The position numbers and the translations under genes were made by a program. Shown here one piece after another: positions 45,369 to 54,850 of a stretch of 64,000 nucleotides of DNA. The stretch is from Cecembia calidifontis (GTDB lineage Bacteria; Bacteroidota; Bacteroidia; Cytophagales; Cyclobacteriaceae), in contig NZ_SGXG01000001.1 in assembly GCF_004216715.1 (NCBI RefSeq), forward strand, positions 4,014,501 to 4,078,500, written 5' to 3'. Below the pieces are notes generated by a model. That model was not told where the DNA came from, did not search any database, and was given only the letters and a program-made list of their open reading frames with translations. Within the stretch, counting starts at the first letter, position 1, and each line of letters opens with the position of its first letter.

Positions 45369-47119
45369 TATTTAGAATCGGTTTGTATCGCGTAAGGTGA
45401 ATATTTTTCCAGAAATTCTGTATCCAATTCATGATCAAAGGCAGCCACAGCAGAATTGTCATCAAGGAAGACATGGTCTGAACCAACAGATTCCAGTATC
45501 CCCCATCTGTTAAGTACATCCCTGACTGGACCTTTAATACTGCTCATACATACATCTATTCCTGACTTTCTCCAGGTATTGATCCATTCATTCAATTCAT
45601 GGGCTCCTGTACTATCGATATTGGTTACAGATTCCATATTGAATACTATCATTTTGACTTTGTCATTCTTTTTGGCAATCCATTTATCAATCTTGTCCTT
45701 GATATACTCCACATTGGCAAAATATATTGGACCATCCACCCTGATCATCAGTAAATCATCCCTTTCGATCAGGTTATTAAACCTTTTCACGTTCCTAAAT
45801 ATATTGGTGCCCGGAACCCTTCCCAATTGGGCCATATGAGGTCTTGAAGCCCTGTAAATTACCACGATAAGTGACAACACCATACCTGAAATAATTCCTG
45901 TTTCAATACCCAAGGTCAGCGTGATGATAAAGGTGGCAATCAACATGGCGAAGTCTGATTTGTCCTTATGCCATAAATGAATAGGCTCTTTATAGTCAAT
46001 CAATCCGGATACCGCTACCAAAACCACAGCCGCCAAAATGGCACTTGGAAGGTTGTAGAATAATCCGGTAAAGAATAACAAGGTTAACACAATCAAAACA
46101 GCACTAAAGATAGATGCCAAAGCGGTTTTTGCGCCGGCATCATTATTGACCGCTGTCCTGGAAAATCCTCCTGTTACGGGATAACCTTTGAAAAACGCAG
46201 CTCCGAAATTGGCCATACCCAATCCGATCAACTCCTGATTGGCATCCAATCGGTAGTTTTTGTGCTTTGCCTGAATGGTTTTGGCTACGGCAAAACTTTC
46301 CGCAAAACCTACCAGTGAAATGGTCAATGCGATAGGCAATAAAGTACTCCAAACTTCCATATCAAATGAAGGAGAGGACATGGTAGGCAAGCCACTTGGC
46401 ACATTGCCTACAATCTTCACCCCTTGGGAAGTCAGATCAAAACCTGCTACCAATGCAATACCCACAATAACAGCTACTAATGGTGCGGGGAAGCTTTTAT
46501 GGATTTTTTTACCATACTTGATAATGATGATCCCTAACACGCCGATCCCAAAAGTCAGCCAGTGTATGTCCCCGATATTCTGGGCGATGGCTACCACCAT
46601 TTCCTGGATATGTTCAGAATTGGGAAGGTTGATCCTGAAAAGGTGCTTGACCTGGCTCAATCCTATGATGATCGCTGCTGCAGAAGTAAAACCATTGATT
46701 ACGGGGTGGGAAAGAAAATTGACAACAAACCCCAATCGAAGCAATCCCATTCCAAACTGGATAAGCCCTACCAAAAAAGCCAAAGAAAGTGCGTAAAGCA
46801 AATATTGCTCGGGGGAAGCTGGATTCAAACTGGCAATCCCTGCTGCTGTCAATAATGACACCATGGCTACGGGCCCAACAGCCAGCTGCCGGGATGTACC
46901 GAAAATGGCATACAACAAAAGGGGGACTGTAACGGCATAAAGCCCATGAATGGGTTCCAGTCCGGCAAGCATGGCATAGGCCATCCCTTGGGGAATCAAC
47001 ATGATCCCTACTGTAAGGCCGGCAGAAAGGTCACCTTGGAGGTCAGACTTTTTATAATTTGGCAACCAATCCAAAATGGGAAAGAATCCCTTGATCTTAG
47101 CGGCAATACTTTTATTCAT
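45368..47119 (-). CDS. SulP-family anion transporter with STAS domain
   Basis: Membrane protein of 583 residues. The N-terminal SulP core has the LSAGLTVGIMLIPQGMAYAMLAGL and GPVAMVSLL signatures. The C-terminal cytoplasmic STAS domain (about 450-570) carries VFNMESVTNIDSTGAHEL. It was named for sulfate transport, but coupling to a carbonic anhydrase gene favours bicarbonate (BicA-like) transport. The substrate remains inferred. Confidence 0.93.
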   Translation of the reverse strand: MNKSIAAKIKGFFPILDWLPNYKKSDLQGDLSAGLTVGIMLIPQGMAYAMLAGLEPIHGLYAVTVPLLLYAIFGTSRQLAVGPVAMVSLLTAAGIASLNPASPEQYLLYALSLAFLVGLIQFGMGLLRLGFVVNFLSHPVINGFTSAAAIIIGLSQVKHLFRINLPNSEHIQEMVVAIAQNIGDIHWLTFGIGVLGIIIIKYGKKIHKSFPAPLVAVIVGIALVAGFDLTSQGVKIVGNVPSGLPTMSSPSFDMEVWSTLLPIALTISLVGFAESFAVAKTIQAKHKNYRLDANQELIGLGMANFGAAFFKGYPVTGGFSRTAVNNDAGAKTALASIFSAVLIVLTLLFFTGLFYNLPSAILAAVVLVAVSGLIDYKEPIHLWHKDKSDFAMLIATFIITLTLGIETGIISGMVLSLIVVIYRASRPHMAQLGRVPGTNIFRNVKRFNNLIERDDLLMIRVDGPIYFANVEYIKDKIDKWIAKKNDKVKMIVFNMESVTNIDSTGAHELNEWINTWRKSGIDVCMSSIKGPVRDVLNRWGILESVGSDHVFLDDNSAVAAFDHELDTEFLEKYSPYAIQTDSK

Positions 47120-47375
47120 GTTCTGTTTTTCTCTAATTTAATGAATTTACATCTGGGAAATCATGATTTTCCCAATTGGATAAACAAAAGTCCAAACTTT
47201 CCCCCTGTTTTTTGGTGATGTTTGTTACATGTTAGGCAGATGTAAAGGAATCCTCTTGAATGGTTTCCATTTATTATGTTCACATTAAGCCAATTTTATC
47301 TTTTAATCAAATTCTCTGAATTGAAATTGAGAATTGTAATCATTTGATGAATTTCCAGAGAGATAATGATTCAAT

Positions 47376-48398
47376 ATGCTAAAAAGAGTCCTGAAACCGG
47401 TTTTCTTCTGTATTTTCATGTTGGCCTTGGTTGTGGAAATTAATGCCCAAAACAAAAAAGGAGGTAAAATTTTTGTAGAAACCATCAGCTTTGGTTCATG
47501 CAATAAACATGATCTTCCACAGCCTCTTTGGAATTCCATCATAGCGGACGACCCTGACATTTGGATATGGTTAGGGGATATAATTTATGGGGACACCCAT
47601 GAAATGGCCCTTTTGAATGAAAAATATTCCCAACAGAAAGATCTGATAGATTATCGCAGGTTAAGATTAAATACTTCCGTCATAGGAATTTGGGACGACC
47701 ACGACTATGGAATCAATGATGGGGGAAAGTATTATGGAAAGAAGAAAGAGTCCCAGCAAATCCTTTTAGATTTTCTGGATGAGCCTAAAGACAGTCCAAG
47801 AAGAAAACAAGAGGGGGCCTATGCTTCCTACACCTATGGGATTGGCGAAAATTCAATAAAGGTCATCTTACTGGATACCAGATACCATAGGGATACCTTG
47901 TTCAGAGAAAGCGGAAAATATCTCCCCAACCTGAATGGGACAATCCTTGGAGAGGAACAGTGGAATTGGTTGGAAAGGGAACTTAAAAACAGTACTGCAA
48001 GGATAAACATCATTGCTTCAGGGATTCAGATTATTCCCACTGAGCATCCATTTGAGAAATGGGCAAACTTCCCCAATGAAAGGGAAAGACTTCTAGACCT
48101 GATTGCCAATTCTAAGGTAAAAAACCCCATACTTCTTAGCGGGGACAGGCATATCGCCGAAATTTCCCAATTAAAAGACAAAAGGTTTCCTTTGGGTATT
48201 GTTGAAATAACATCCAGTGGCATGACCCATACCTGGTCAAGCTACAGGGAGGAATACAATCCGTACAGGATTGGGAACTTGATCGCCTCCTTACACTACG
48301 GAACCCTAAAACTGGATTGGGAAAATGAGTGGATGACTTTTTATATCAAGGGTGAACAAGGACAGATTTATTTGGAACAAAGAATACCGATCAGGTAA
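47376..48398 (+). CDS. PhoD-like alkaline phosphatase family protein
   Basis: Metallophosphoesterase-like exported protein of 340 residues. The signal peptide ends VVEINAQ. SFGSCNKH, WIWLGDIIYGD, WDDHDYGINDGG and LLSGDRHIAEIS form the PhoD-type metal site (Asp/His/Asn in order). The phosphodiesterase/phosphatase activity is likely. It is divergent from the SulP gene and monocistronic. Confidence 0.88.
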   Translation: MLKRVLKPVFFCIFMLALVVEINAQNKKGGKIFVETISFGSCNKHDLPQPLWNSIIADDPDIWIWLGDIIYGDTHEMALLNEKYSQQKDLIDYRRLRLNTSVIGIWDDHDYGINDGGKYYGKKKESQQILLDFLDEPKDSPRRKQEGAYASYTYGIGENSIKVILLDTRYHRDTLFRESGKYLPNLNGTILGEEQWNWLERELKNSTARINIIASGIQIIPTEHPFEKWANFPNERERLLDLIANSKVKNPILLSGDRHIAEISQLKDKRFPLGIVEITSSGMTHTWSSYREEYNPYRIGNLIASLHYGTLKLDWENEWMTFYIKGEQGQIYLEQRIPIR

Positions 48399-48571
48399 TG
48401 CAAGCTATAGAAGCGGACCCTGTCTCCTCTCCCCTGCTTTGGCATATTTCAAATCGAAAACTCCATTAATAACTAACCTTACATGGTTAAAAATCAAACG
48501 TTTATATGATTTTAGTCATTCTTTAAATCTCATTTTTTGACCAGCTTTGGTTTATCCAAACCAATTAAAAC

Positions 48572-49189
48572 ATGAAAACTTTTCTCAAAAATTTATCTAC
48601 CATCCGATTCTGGATGTTCGGCTTGTGCTATGTAGTCTTCATGGGCTTTTCCCATGGAAGTTGGGGCCAAAAAAACTGGACAGTGGAATTCAGGCCAGGG
48701 GCTAATTTTCCTGTTGCGGACATGAACAGTAATACCCCTATAAAAACCGGTTTGGGCGTTGATGGAATTGTATCTTACAATTTCATTTCAAACTTTGGTG
48801 TATATGCAGGATGGGGATGGAACAAATTTTCTTCAGATCAGTCTTTCGCTGGTCCCAATGTGGATTTTGAAGAAACGGGATATACCTATGGGCTGCAATA
48901 TTTTATCCCCCTAGGAATTACCGGAGACACCAAAGTATTCATTAGAACCGGGGGACTTTGGAACCATATTGAAATGGAAAACAATGAAGGGGAACTCATC
49001 GGAGATACAGGACACGGGTTTGGATGGCAACTGGAATCTGGGCTTACCGTTCCATTTGCTGACCGTTGGAAAATACAGCCCAGCATCCGTTACAGATCCC
49101 TTTCTAGGGAATATCCTTTTGGTAATTCCTCTGTTGATGCCAATTTAAAATATATCTCACTTGGTCTTGGTGTAATTTGGATTTTTTGA
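48572..49189 (+). CDS. Outer-membrane beta-barrel protein (OmpA-like fold)
   Basis: Small porin-like protein of 205 residues. The signal peptide ends MGFSHGSWGQ, followed by alternating hydrophobic strands (FRPGANFPVADM, LGVDGIVSYNFISNFGVYAGWGW) and a C-terminal aromatic ending LGLGVIWIF. It has no enzyme motif. The function is unknown. Confidence 0.82.
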   Translation: MKTFLKNLSTIRFWMFGLCYVVFMGFSHGSWGQKNWTVEFRPGANFPVADMNSNTPIKTGLGVDGIVSYNFISNFGVYAGWGWNKFSSDQSFAGPNVDFEETGYTYGLQYFIPLGITGDTKVFIRTGGLWNHIEMENNEGELIGDTGHGFGWQLESGLTVPFADRWKIQPSIRYRSLSREYPFGNSSVDANLKYISLGLGVIWIF

Positions 49190-49230
49190 AGGAATAGAAC
49201 CAAAAAGCTGACATAAAAAAATCAACCATC

Positions 49231-50199
49231 ATGGAAACTAAAATCAAAACCATTTTGGAATGTGCTATCAAAGCACCTTCGGGACACAATACCCAACCTT
49301 GGAAGTTCAAGGTAATGGACCATACCATAGAGATTCTGCCTGATTACAGCAGGAGATTGCCAGTGGTGGATGCAGATGACCACGCCTTATTTATCAGTTT
49401 AGGATGCGCTTTGGAAAACCTCTTGATCGCAGCCCACCAGTTTGACTGGGAAACCAAGGTCTCCTTCCACCTCGAACATCCGGGAAAAGAAAGGATTGTG
49501 GTATCATTGGAAAAGGGAGTTCCCATCAATCAAGATGGTTTGTTTGAAAGTATTCCAATCCGTCAAAGTACCAGAAATGAATATGATGGAAAAACTATTC
49601 CCGAGGAAGATTGGAATAAAATAAAGAAAGCAGCCCTCCAAGAGGATGTGAATGTATTGGTATTCAATGCGCCAGAAGAAATCAAGTCGATTACCCCATT
49701 TGTCAAAGAAGGAGCTATCAGCCAATTCGAAAATAAGGAGTTTTTAAAAGAATTGATGCACTGGATCCGTTTCAATGAAAGCAAAGCGGAAAAAACACGC
49801 GACGGGCTTTCCAGTAAAGTTTCTGGAAATCCATCCGTTCCAGAATGGCTGGGTAAAATCTTCATGGGCCTTTCTATCTCCCCAGAAAAAGAAGCGCATA
49901 AATATGAAGAACTGATTTTGAATTCTTCCGGACTTATGCTTTTCATAGCTGAGCGGAATGATAAAAAAGCCTGGATCAATGTAGGCCGAAGCTTCGAACG
50001 GGCCATGCTCCAAGCTACGGCATTGGGCGTTCACCATGCCCACATGAATATGCCCTGTGAGGAAGTTCCTGTTCGGAAAAAACTCGCTGCTTACCTGAAA
50101 TTGAAAGATGGTATGGAACCCATGTTACTCATAAGATTGGGCTATTCTGAAAAAATGCCCTACTCCTTCAGGAGGCCTTTGGAGGAGGTATTGGTTTAA
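49231..50199 (+). CDS. Acg-type nitroreductase-family protein
   Basis: FMN-binding protein of 322 residues with two divergent nitroreductase-like halves. KAPSGHNTQPWKF is the FMN-site signature of the N-terminal half, SIPIRQSTRNEYDGK the second half start, and LGVHHAHMNMPCEEV the C-terminal segment. It resembles the Acg/Rv2032 family, which tends to sequester FMN rather than reduce substrates. It is possibly co-transcribed with the barrel protein 41 bases upstream. A long hairpin follows. Confidence 0.87.
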   Translation: METKIKTILECAIKAPSGHNTQPWKFKVMDHTIEILPDYSRRLPVVDADDHALFISLGCALENLLIAAHQFDWETKVSFHLEHPGKERIVVSLEKGVPINQDGLFESIPIRQSTRNEYDGKTIPEEDWNKIKKAALQEDVNVLVFNAPEEIKSITPFVKEGAISQFENKEFLKELMHWIRFNESKAEKTRDGLSSKVSGNPSVPEWLGKIFMGLSISPEKEAHKYEELILNSSGLMLFIAERNDKKAWINVGRSFERAMLQATALGVHHAHMNMPCEEVPVRKKLAAYLKLKDGMEPMLLIRLGYSEKMPYSFRRPLEEVLV

Positions 50200-50233
50200 G
50201 AAGAAAGCAATCAGCATCCTATCATATATTTAA

Positions 50234-50283
50234 CAGACAGCCCATTTTGGATTAAGAGACTTGTATACAAAATGGGCTGTCTG
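50234..50283. terminator. Long inverted repeat between the Acg-like and NamZ genes
   Basis: CAGACAGCCCATTTTG (50234-50249) and CAAAATGGGCTGTCTG (50268-50283) form a perfect 16-bp stem with an 18-base loop. It lies between convergent genes and is probably a bidirectional transcription end, though no long T run follows. Confidence 0.65.
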
Positions 50284-50436
50284 CTTACCCAAGGTTGAAT
50301 GAAAATTAAAATCTCTCTGGGAATCGCCGACTTTAGCCAAAAATACTTATCCACCTTTATCCCCTTTAGGGATTCTCTGCTGTTGGCAAATCACCCTAAA
50401 GTTTGAGATTAATCCTTTCATGCTTACTTATCGAAA

Positions 50437-51636
50437 TCAATATATCCTGTACTTTTCCCTAATTGCCCTATAAGCTTCCAGATCTTTCTGCCAGCCGGCG
50501 CGGATTTCATCCTCCTTTTTTCCTACCAGGATATCCTTTCTCAATTGGTCGGTTCCTGCCAGTTTATCAAAGAAATTATTGAAAAACTTTTCTCTTTTCC
50601 CTGACAGTTCATAGGCCCTGAGCAGGTATTTGAGAGTAAACTGATGGTTTAAAGGTTCATTTCGCAAATCTTCCCCATAACACAATTTACCCTGCTGTGG
50701 GGGATTTTTGGACATGCCTACAATACTGACCGGGGTAAAGGTAAAATCCCCAAACTTGGGATCAGGATAGCCATAAACCTGGAACGGGAAATAGGTTCCT
50801 CTACCCAGAGACACATCAGTTCCTTCGAAATAACAAAGCGATGGATATAATCTGATAGCAGTATCATTGGGAAGATTTGGCGAAGGCTTTACCGGCAAAG
50901 AATAGGCCATGCTATGGTCCCAATTTTTAACCGGAATAACCTCAATGGGCGCCTGAATCCCACCTTTCAACCATCCCTCTCCATTAATCATTTTTGCCAA
51001 CTCCCCTACCGTAAGCCCGTGAACTACTGGTATGGGATGCATTCCTACAAAACTTTCAAAACCCTTTTTAAGGACTGGGCCGTCCACATAGTTTCCATTG
51101 GGATTAGGCCTGTCAAATATCAGAAGGGGCATTTTATTCTCTGCGCAACTTTCCATAACATAATGCATGGTGCTGATGTAGGTATAAAACCGGATGCCTA
51201 CATCCTGTAAATCGTAAATCAGGACATCAATATCCTTCAGGCTTTCTTTGGATGGTTTTTTATTATCCCCATACAATGATACAATGGGCAGACCTGTGCT
51301 TTTGTCCACTTCAGATTTGATGGCTTCCCCTGCGTCTGCATCTCCCCTGAAGCCGTGTTCCGGCACAAAAACTTTTTTCACATCCACTCCCTCCATCATG
51401 AGGAAGTCCACCAAATGCATGTTGTTGCTTTGGGTCAAAATTGAGGTCTGATTGACTACAAGCCCTACCCTTTTCCCTTCTAAGAGAGGCAAATACACCT
51501 CAGGCTGATCTGCAGCAGGCAATATGATTTTTTGAACTTCAATGGATTTTTCCTCTGAATTTTTTGTAGGATTCTTACAAAAAGCCAGAGAAGCCATTAA
51601 AAAACTGAAAAGAATCATCAATTTGAAGGACTTCAT
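50437..51636 (-). CDS. Exo-beta-N-acetylmuramidase NamZ-like lipoprotein (DUF1343)
   Basis: Peptidoglycan-recycling enzyme of 399 residues, starting at the ATG at 51636 (MKSFKLMILFSF). An in-frame start 27 bases upstream is worse. The lipobox is LAFC. The DUF1343 domain has LLEGKRVGLVVNQTSIL, VFVPEHGFRGDADAGE, and YDLQDVGIRFYTYISTM with the predicted catalytic residues, then GRGTYFPFQVYG. It removes terminal MurNAc from wall fragments. It is divergent from the ABC permease gene. Confidence 0.9.
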   Translation of the reverse strand: MKSFKLMILFSFLMASLAFCKNPTKNSEEKSIEVQKIILPAADQPEVYLPLLEGKRVGLVVNQTSILTQSNNMHLVDFLMMEGVDVKKVFVPEHGFRGDADAGEAIKSEVDKSTGLPIVSLYGDNKKPSKESLKDIDVLIYDLQDVGIRFYTYISTMHYVMESCAENKMPLLIFDRPNPNGNYVDGPVLKKGFESFVGMHPIPVVHGLTVGELAKMINGEGWLKGGIQAPIEVIPVKNWDHSMAYSLPVKPSPNLPNDTAIRLYPSLCYFEGTDVSLGRGTYFPFQVYGYPDPKFGDFTFTPVSIVGMSKNPPQQGKLCYGEDLRNEPLNHQFTLKYLLRAYELSGKREKFFNNFFDKLAGTDQLRKDILVGKKEDEIRAGWQKDLEAYRAIREKYRIY

Positions 51637-51676
51637 AGTTATTTTGCGCAAGATTTCGACCAAATTAAGAAATTCC

Positions 51677-52894
51677 TTGAACCTTTCTTATTTCATTGCC
51701 AAAAGAATCAGTTTTAAGAGGACGGGCGGTTTTACCGGAACCATCCATAGAATTGCAGTGGCCTCTGTAGCCATAGGGATAGCGATATCCCTGATTTCTT
51801 TTATGATTTTGGGAGGGTTTCAAAATGAAATTTCCAATAAGGTTTTTTCCTTTACGGGGCATTTTCAGGTCATGCGTTTCATGTCTGGCAATGCTTTCGA
51901 AGAATCCCCAACCACCAAGAAATCAGATTTTTTCCGCGATTATGCAAGCCAGGACTATATAGTCCATGTGCAGACCTTTGCCCATAAGGCCGGTTTGCTC
52001 AAAGGAGACAATGAAGTAGAAGGGGTATTGATGAAAGGTGTTGGACCCGAATTTGATACTTTGGCCTTCAGAAACTCCATCAAAAAGGGACGCTTTATAC
52101 AATTTTCTGATTCTTCTGCCTCCAATGAGGTATTGCTGAGCGCCAAAATTGCCAACAAGCTTTTATTGGATGTAGGTGACAGGGTGACCATATATTTTGT
52201 GCAGGATCCGCCCAGGTTCAGAAGGCTAGAAATCGTTGGGCTTTATGAAACGCTTTTGGAAAACTTTGATGATAAAATCATTATCGGTGACATTCAGACC
52301 ATCCGTAACCTCAATGGCTGGACAGAAGACCAAGTGGGTGGATTTGAAGTTTTCGTGAAAGATTCCAAGAAATTAGAAAATTACGTTGATCCACTTTATG
52401 AAGTGCTGGATTATGACCTCAAACTTGTCAAAGTTACAGACAAGTACATGGAAATATTTGACTGGCTTCACCTGCTCAACAACAATGTGTATATTTTCCT
52501 TGGGCTTATCCTGTTTGTGGCAGCATTCAACATGGTTTCTATCCTTTTTATCCTGATCATGGAAAGAACCCAGATGATTGGGATATTAAAAGCCCTTGGG
52601 GCCAGAAATAGTCAAATCAGGAAGATTTTTGTATGGAACGGGATCCGGATTATAGGCAGGGGAATGCTCATCGGAAATGCGCTTGCTTTGGGCTTTGGAT
52701 GGCTCCAGGATAAGTACAGACTCATCCCATTGGATCCTGAAAATTACTACATGAGCTTTGTTCCCATTTATTGGAACTGGCCTGTATTTATCATTTTGAA
52801 CATTTTGGTCTTAATTGTAACCAGCTTGGTGCTTTTCCTTCCGGCAATGGTCATCAGCAACATACAGCCGATAAAATCTATTCGCTTCGATTAG
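51677..52894 (+). CDS. FtsX/LolE-type ABC transporter permease
   Basis: Membrane component of a MacB/LolCDE-like transporter, about 405 residues from a TTG start at 51677 (M-N-L-S-Y-F-I-A-K-R-I). The longer in-frame ATG at 51542 would overlap the NamZ gene by 95 bases and add a leader without features. An N-terminal TM helix (VASVAIGIAISLISFMI) is followed by a MacB-like periplasmic core and three C-terminal helices with the FtsX pattern FNMVSILFILIMERTQMIGILKALGA. It probably moves lipoprotein or another lipid-linked substrate. Confidence 0.85.
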   Translation: MNLSYFIAKRISFKRTGGFTGTIHRIAVASVAIGIAISLISFMILGGFQNEISNKVFSFTGHFQVMRFMSGNAFEESPTTKKSDFFRDYASQDYIVHVQTFAHKAGLLKGDNEVEGVLMKGVGPEFDTLAFRNSIKKGRFIQFSDSSASNEVLLSAKIANKLLLDVGDRVTIYFVQDPPRFRRLEIVGLYETLLENFDDKIIIGDIQTIRNLNGWTEDQVGGFEVFVKDSKKLENYVDPLYEVLDYDLKLVKVTDKYMEIFDWLHLLNNNVYIFLGLILFVAAFNMVSILFILIMERTQMIGILKALGARNSQIRKIFVWNGIRIIGRGMLIGNALALGFGWLQDKYRLIPLDPENYYMSFVPIYWNWPVFIILNILVLIVTSLVLFLPAMVISNIQPIKSIRFD

Positions 52895-53624
52895 GTCTGT
52901 AGCGGACAAAAAGACTTTTTACCTTCATGTAAATCACGCCAAAAACCGCCTCACGGAAAATATGGGTACTCATTTTTGAGGTTCCTTTGGTTCTGTCAGT
53001 AAAAATGATCGGTACTTCTATGATCTTAAAACCCAGCTTCCAGGCAGTAAATTTCATTTCTATTTGGAAAGCATAGCCAATAAATCTGATCTTCTCCAAA
53101 TTAATGGCTTGGAGGACCCTTCGATGGTAGCATTTGAAGCCAGCTGTAGCGTCCTTGATAGGCATACCCGTAATGAACTGAACATATTTGCTGGCAAAAA
53201 ACGACATCAGTACCCTGCCCATCGGCCAGTTCACCACATTGACTCCTTTGATATAGCGGGAACCTATAGCCAAATCATATCCTTCCTCAGCGCAGGCCTT
53301 ATAAAGACGGATCAGGTCCTGGGGATTATGCGAAAAATCAGCATCCATTTCAAAAATGAATTGATACCCATTCATCAGACCATACCGGAATCCCTCAATA
53401 TAAGCTGTCCCCAAACCCAACTTACCTGTCCTTTGGATAAGGTGTAGCCTCTCCGGAAATTCCTTTTGCAGCCTCTTTACAATTTCGGCAGTACCATCAG
53501 GAGAATTGTCATCAATCACCAGCAATTCAAAATCTCCTTCCAGCCCCATGATGGCACGGACCATGTCCTCCATGTTTTCCTTTTCATTGAAGGTAGGAAT
53601 GATGACGAGTTTTTCTTTTTCCAT
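52878..53624 (-). CDS. Polyprenol-phosphate glycosyltransferase (GT2, DPM1-like)
   Basis: Enzyme of 248 residues from the ATG at 53624. LVIIPTFNEKENM opens the GT-A fold, LLVIDDNSPDGT is the nucleotide/metal site, and FEMDADFSHNP is the DxD region. It probably makes dolichol- or undecaprenyl-phosphate-linked mannose for envelope glycan assembly. It overlaps the permease stop by 17 bases on the opposite strand (convergent). Confidence 0.9.
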   Translation of the reverse strand: MEKEKLVIIPTFNEKENMEDMVRAIMGLEGDFELLVIDDNSPDGTAEIVKRLQKEFPERLHLIQRTGKLGLGTAYIEGFRYGLMNGYQFIFEMDADFSHNPQDLIRLYKACAEEGYDLAIGSRYIKGVNVVNWPMGRVLMSFFASKYVQFITGMPIKDATAGFKCYHRRVLQAINLEKIRFIGYAFQIEMKFTAWKLGFKIIEVPIIFTDRTKGTSKMSTHIFREAVFGVIYMKVKSLFVRYRPNRSE

Positions 53625-53729
53625 AAAATCCAAAGCTCAAAAATATGATTTCTAGCAGGGATTTTCAGCCTAAAAATCAAAAAATACCAAAATTGCCTTA
53701 TCATTGCGGTCTGAATTGGGTCCGAAAAA

Positions 53730-54611
53730 ATGAAAATAGCTGTCATTACCTATGATAACAAGGGGGCTTATGCCTCCAACGAAGTGAATGAGGATGTACT
53801 CGTAGATAAGTTGCTCGGAGAACTGGCTTTAGACTTTTCCTTCGAAATCTGGTCTGACCCCAACGTCAATTGGAAGGATTATTCACTCCTCCTGATCAAA
53901 TCCCCTTGGGATTATTTCGATCGTTACGCTGAATTCAGAACCTGGTGCCAAAAGATCCAGGAACTTGACATTCCGACCTTGAATGCAATGGATACCGTTC
54001 TTTGGAATTCTGACAAGTGGTATCTAAAAGATATTCAGGATAAAGGCTTCCCCATTGTTCCTACACATTTTTTAAAGAAAAAGGAAACCTTCAATTTGGA
54101 GGAGTATTTTAAAATATTCAATTCAGACACTTTGGTCATTAAGCCCACAGTCAGCGGAGGTGCAAAAAAAACCCTGAAACTGAAGCAAAGCAACCGGAAG
54201 GAATATGAAGAAGAAATTAAGGCTTGGTTGGAAGAAGAGGATTTCATGATCCAACCCTTCATGGATGAGGTAGCCAAAACAGGTGAGTATTCCTATATCT
54301 TTTTCAACAGCAGGTTTTCACATGCTGTGCTGAAAAGTCCTAAAAAAGGCGAATTCCGGGTGCAGCATTTCTTTGGCGGAGAAATCCATTCCATTGCACC
54401 TACTGAACGTGAATTGGGCTACATGCAACAAATTGTAGATGCTTTTGCTCAAGGCACCTTGTATGCCCGTGTGGATGGGGTTTGGAAAGAAGAAGTATTT
54501 TACCTGATGGAATTGGAACTGATTGAGCCTTATCTTTTCTTGTTCACCTCAGAAAAAGCCCAAGAGAATTACAAAAAGGCGATTGCGGACAAGATTAAGA
54601 AACTACACTAA
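53730..54611 (+). CDS. Stand-alone ATP-grasp ligase (RimK/glutathione-synthetase-like)
   Basis: Enzyme of 293 residues. An N-terminal domain opens MKIAVITYDNKGAYA. The ATP-grasp domain has DTLVIKPTVSGGAKKT (ATP Lys), IQPFMDEVAKTGEYSYIFF and LYARVDGVWKEEVFYLMELELIEP. The last replaces the usual ENNP motif with an acidic Glu-rich one that can still bind Mg. It stands alone; the substrate is unknown. Confidence 0.85.
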   Translation: MKIAVITYDNKGAYASNEVNEDVLVDKLLGELALDFSFEIWSDPNVNWKDYSLLLIKSPWDYFDRYAEFRTWCQKIQELDIPTLNAMDTVLWNSDKWYLKDIQDKGFPIVPTHFLKKKETFNLEEYFKIFNSDTLVIKPTVSGGAKKTLKLKQSNRKEYEEEIKAWLEEEDFMIQPFMDEVAKTGEYSYIFFNSRFSHAVLKSPKKGEFRVQHFFGGEIHSIAPTERELGYMQQIVDAFAQGTLYARVDGVWKEEVFYLMELELIEPYLFLFTSEKAQENYKKAIADKIKKLH

Positions 54612-54850
54612 TTGACTCCCTTTTTACCATTAAGTCCTAAACCCAATATTCACCATCCGCTTTCAGAAACGCATAATAACAAATGAATAAGGGTTTAATT
54701 TATCAAAAAAAATCCCTCTACTGAAACCATTATCTCAAAACCCCTTCAAACTTTAAGCAATTAAACTTTAAACCCCTCCCTCATTTCTCAGTCTTTCTTT
54801 CTCACAGTCCCTTCATCCTTTCCTTTACTTATTTCAAAAAACCATACCAA

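Noticed and set aside
49563..50006. Minus-strand ORF of 147 residues opposite the Acg-like gene
   Set aside because: Shadow frame with no motif; the plus strand encodes a coherent Acg-type protein.
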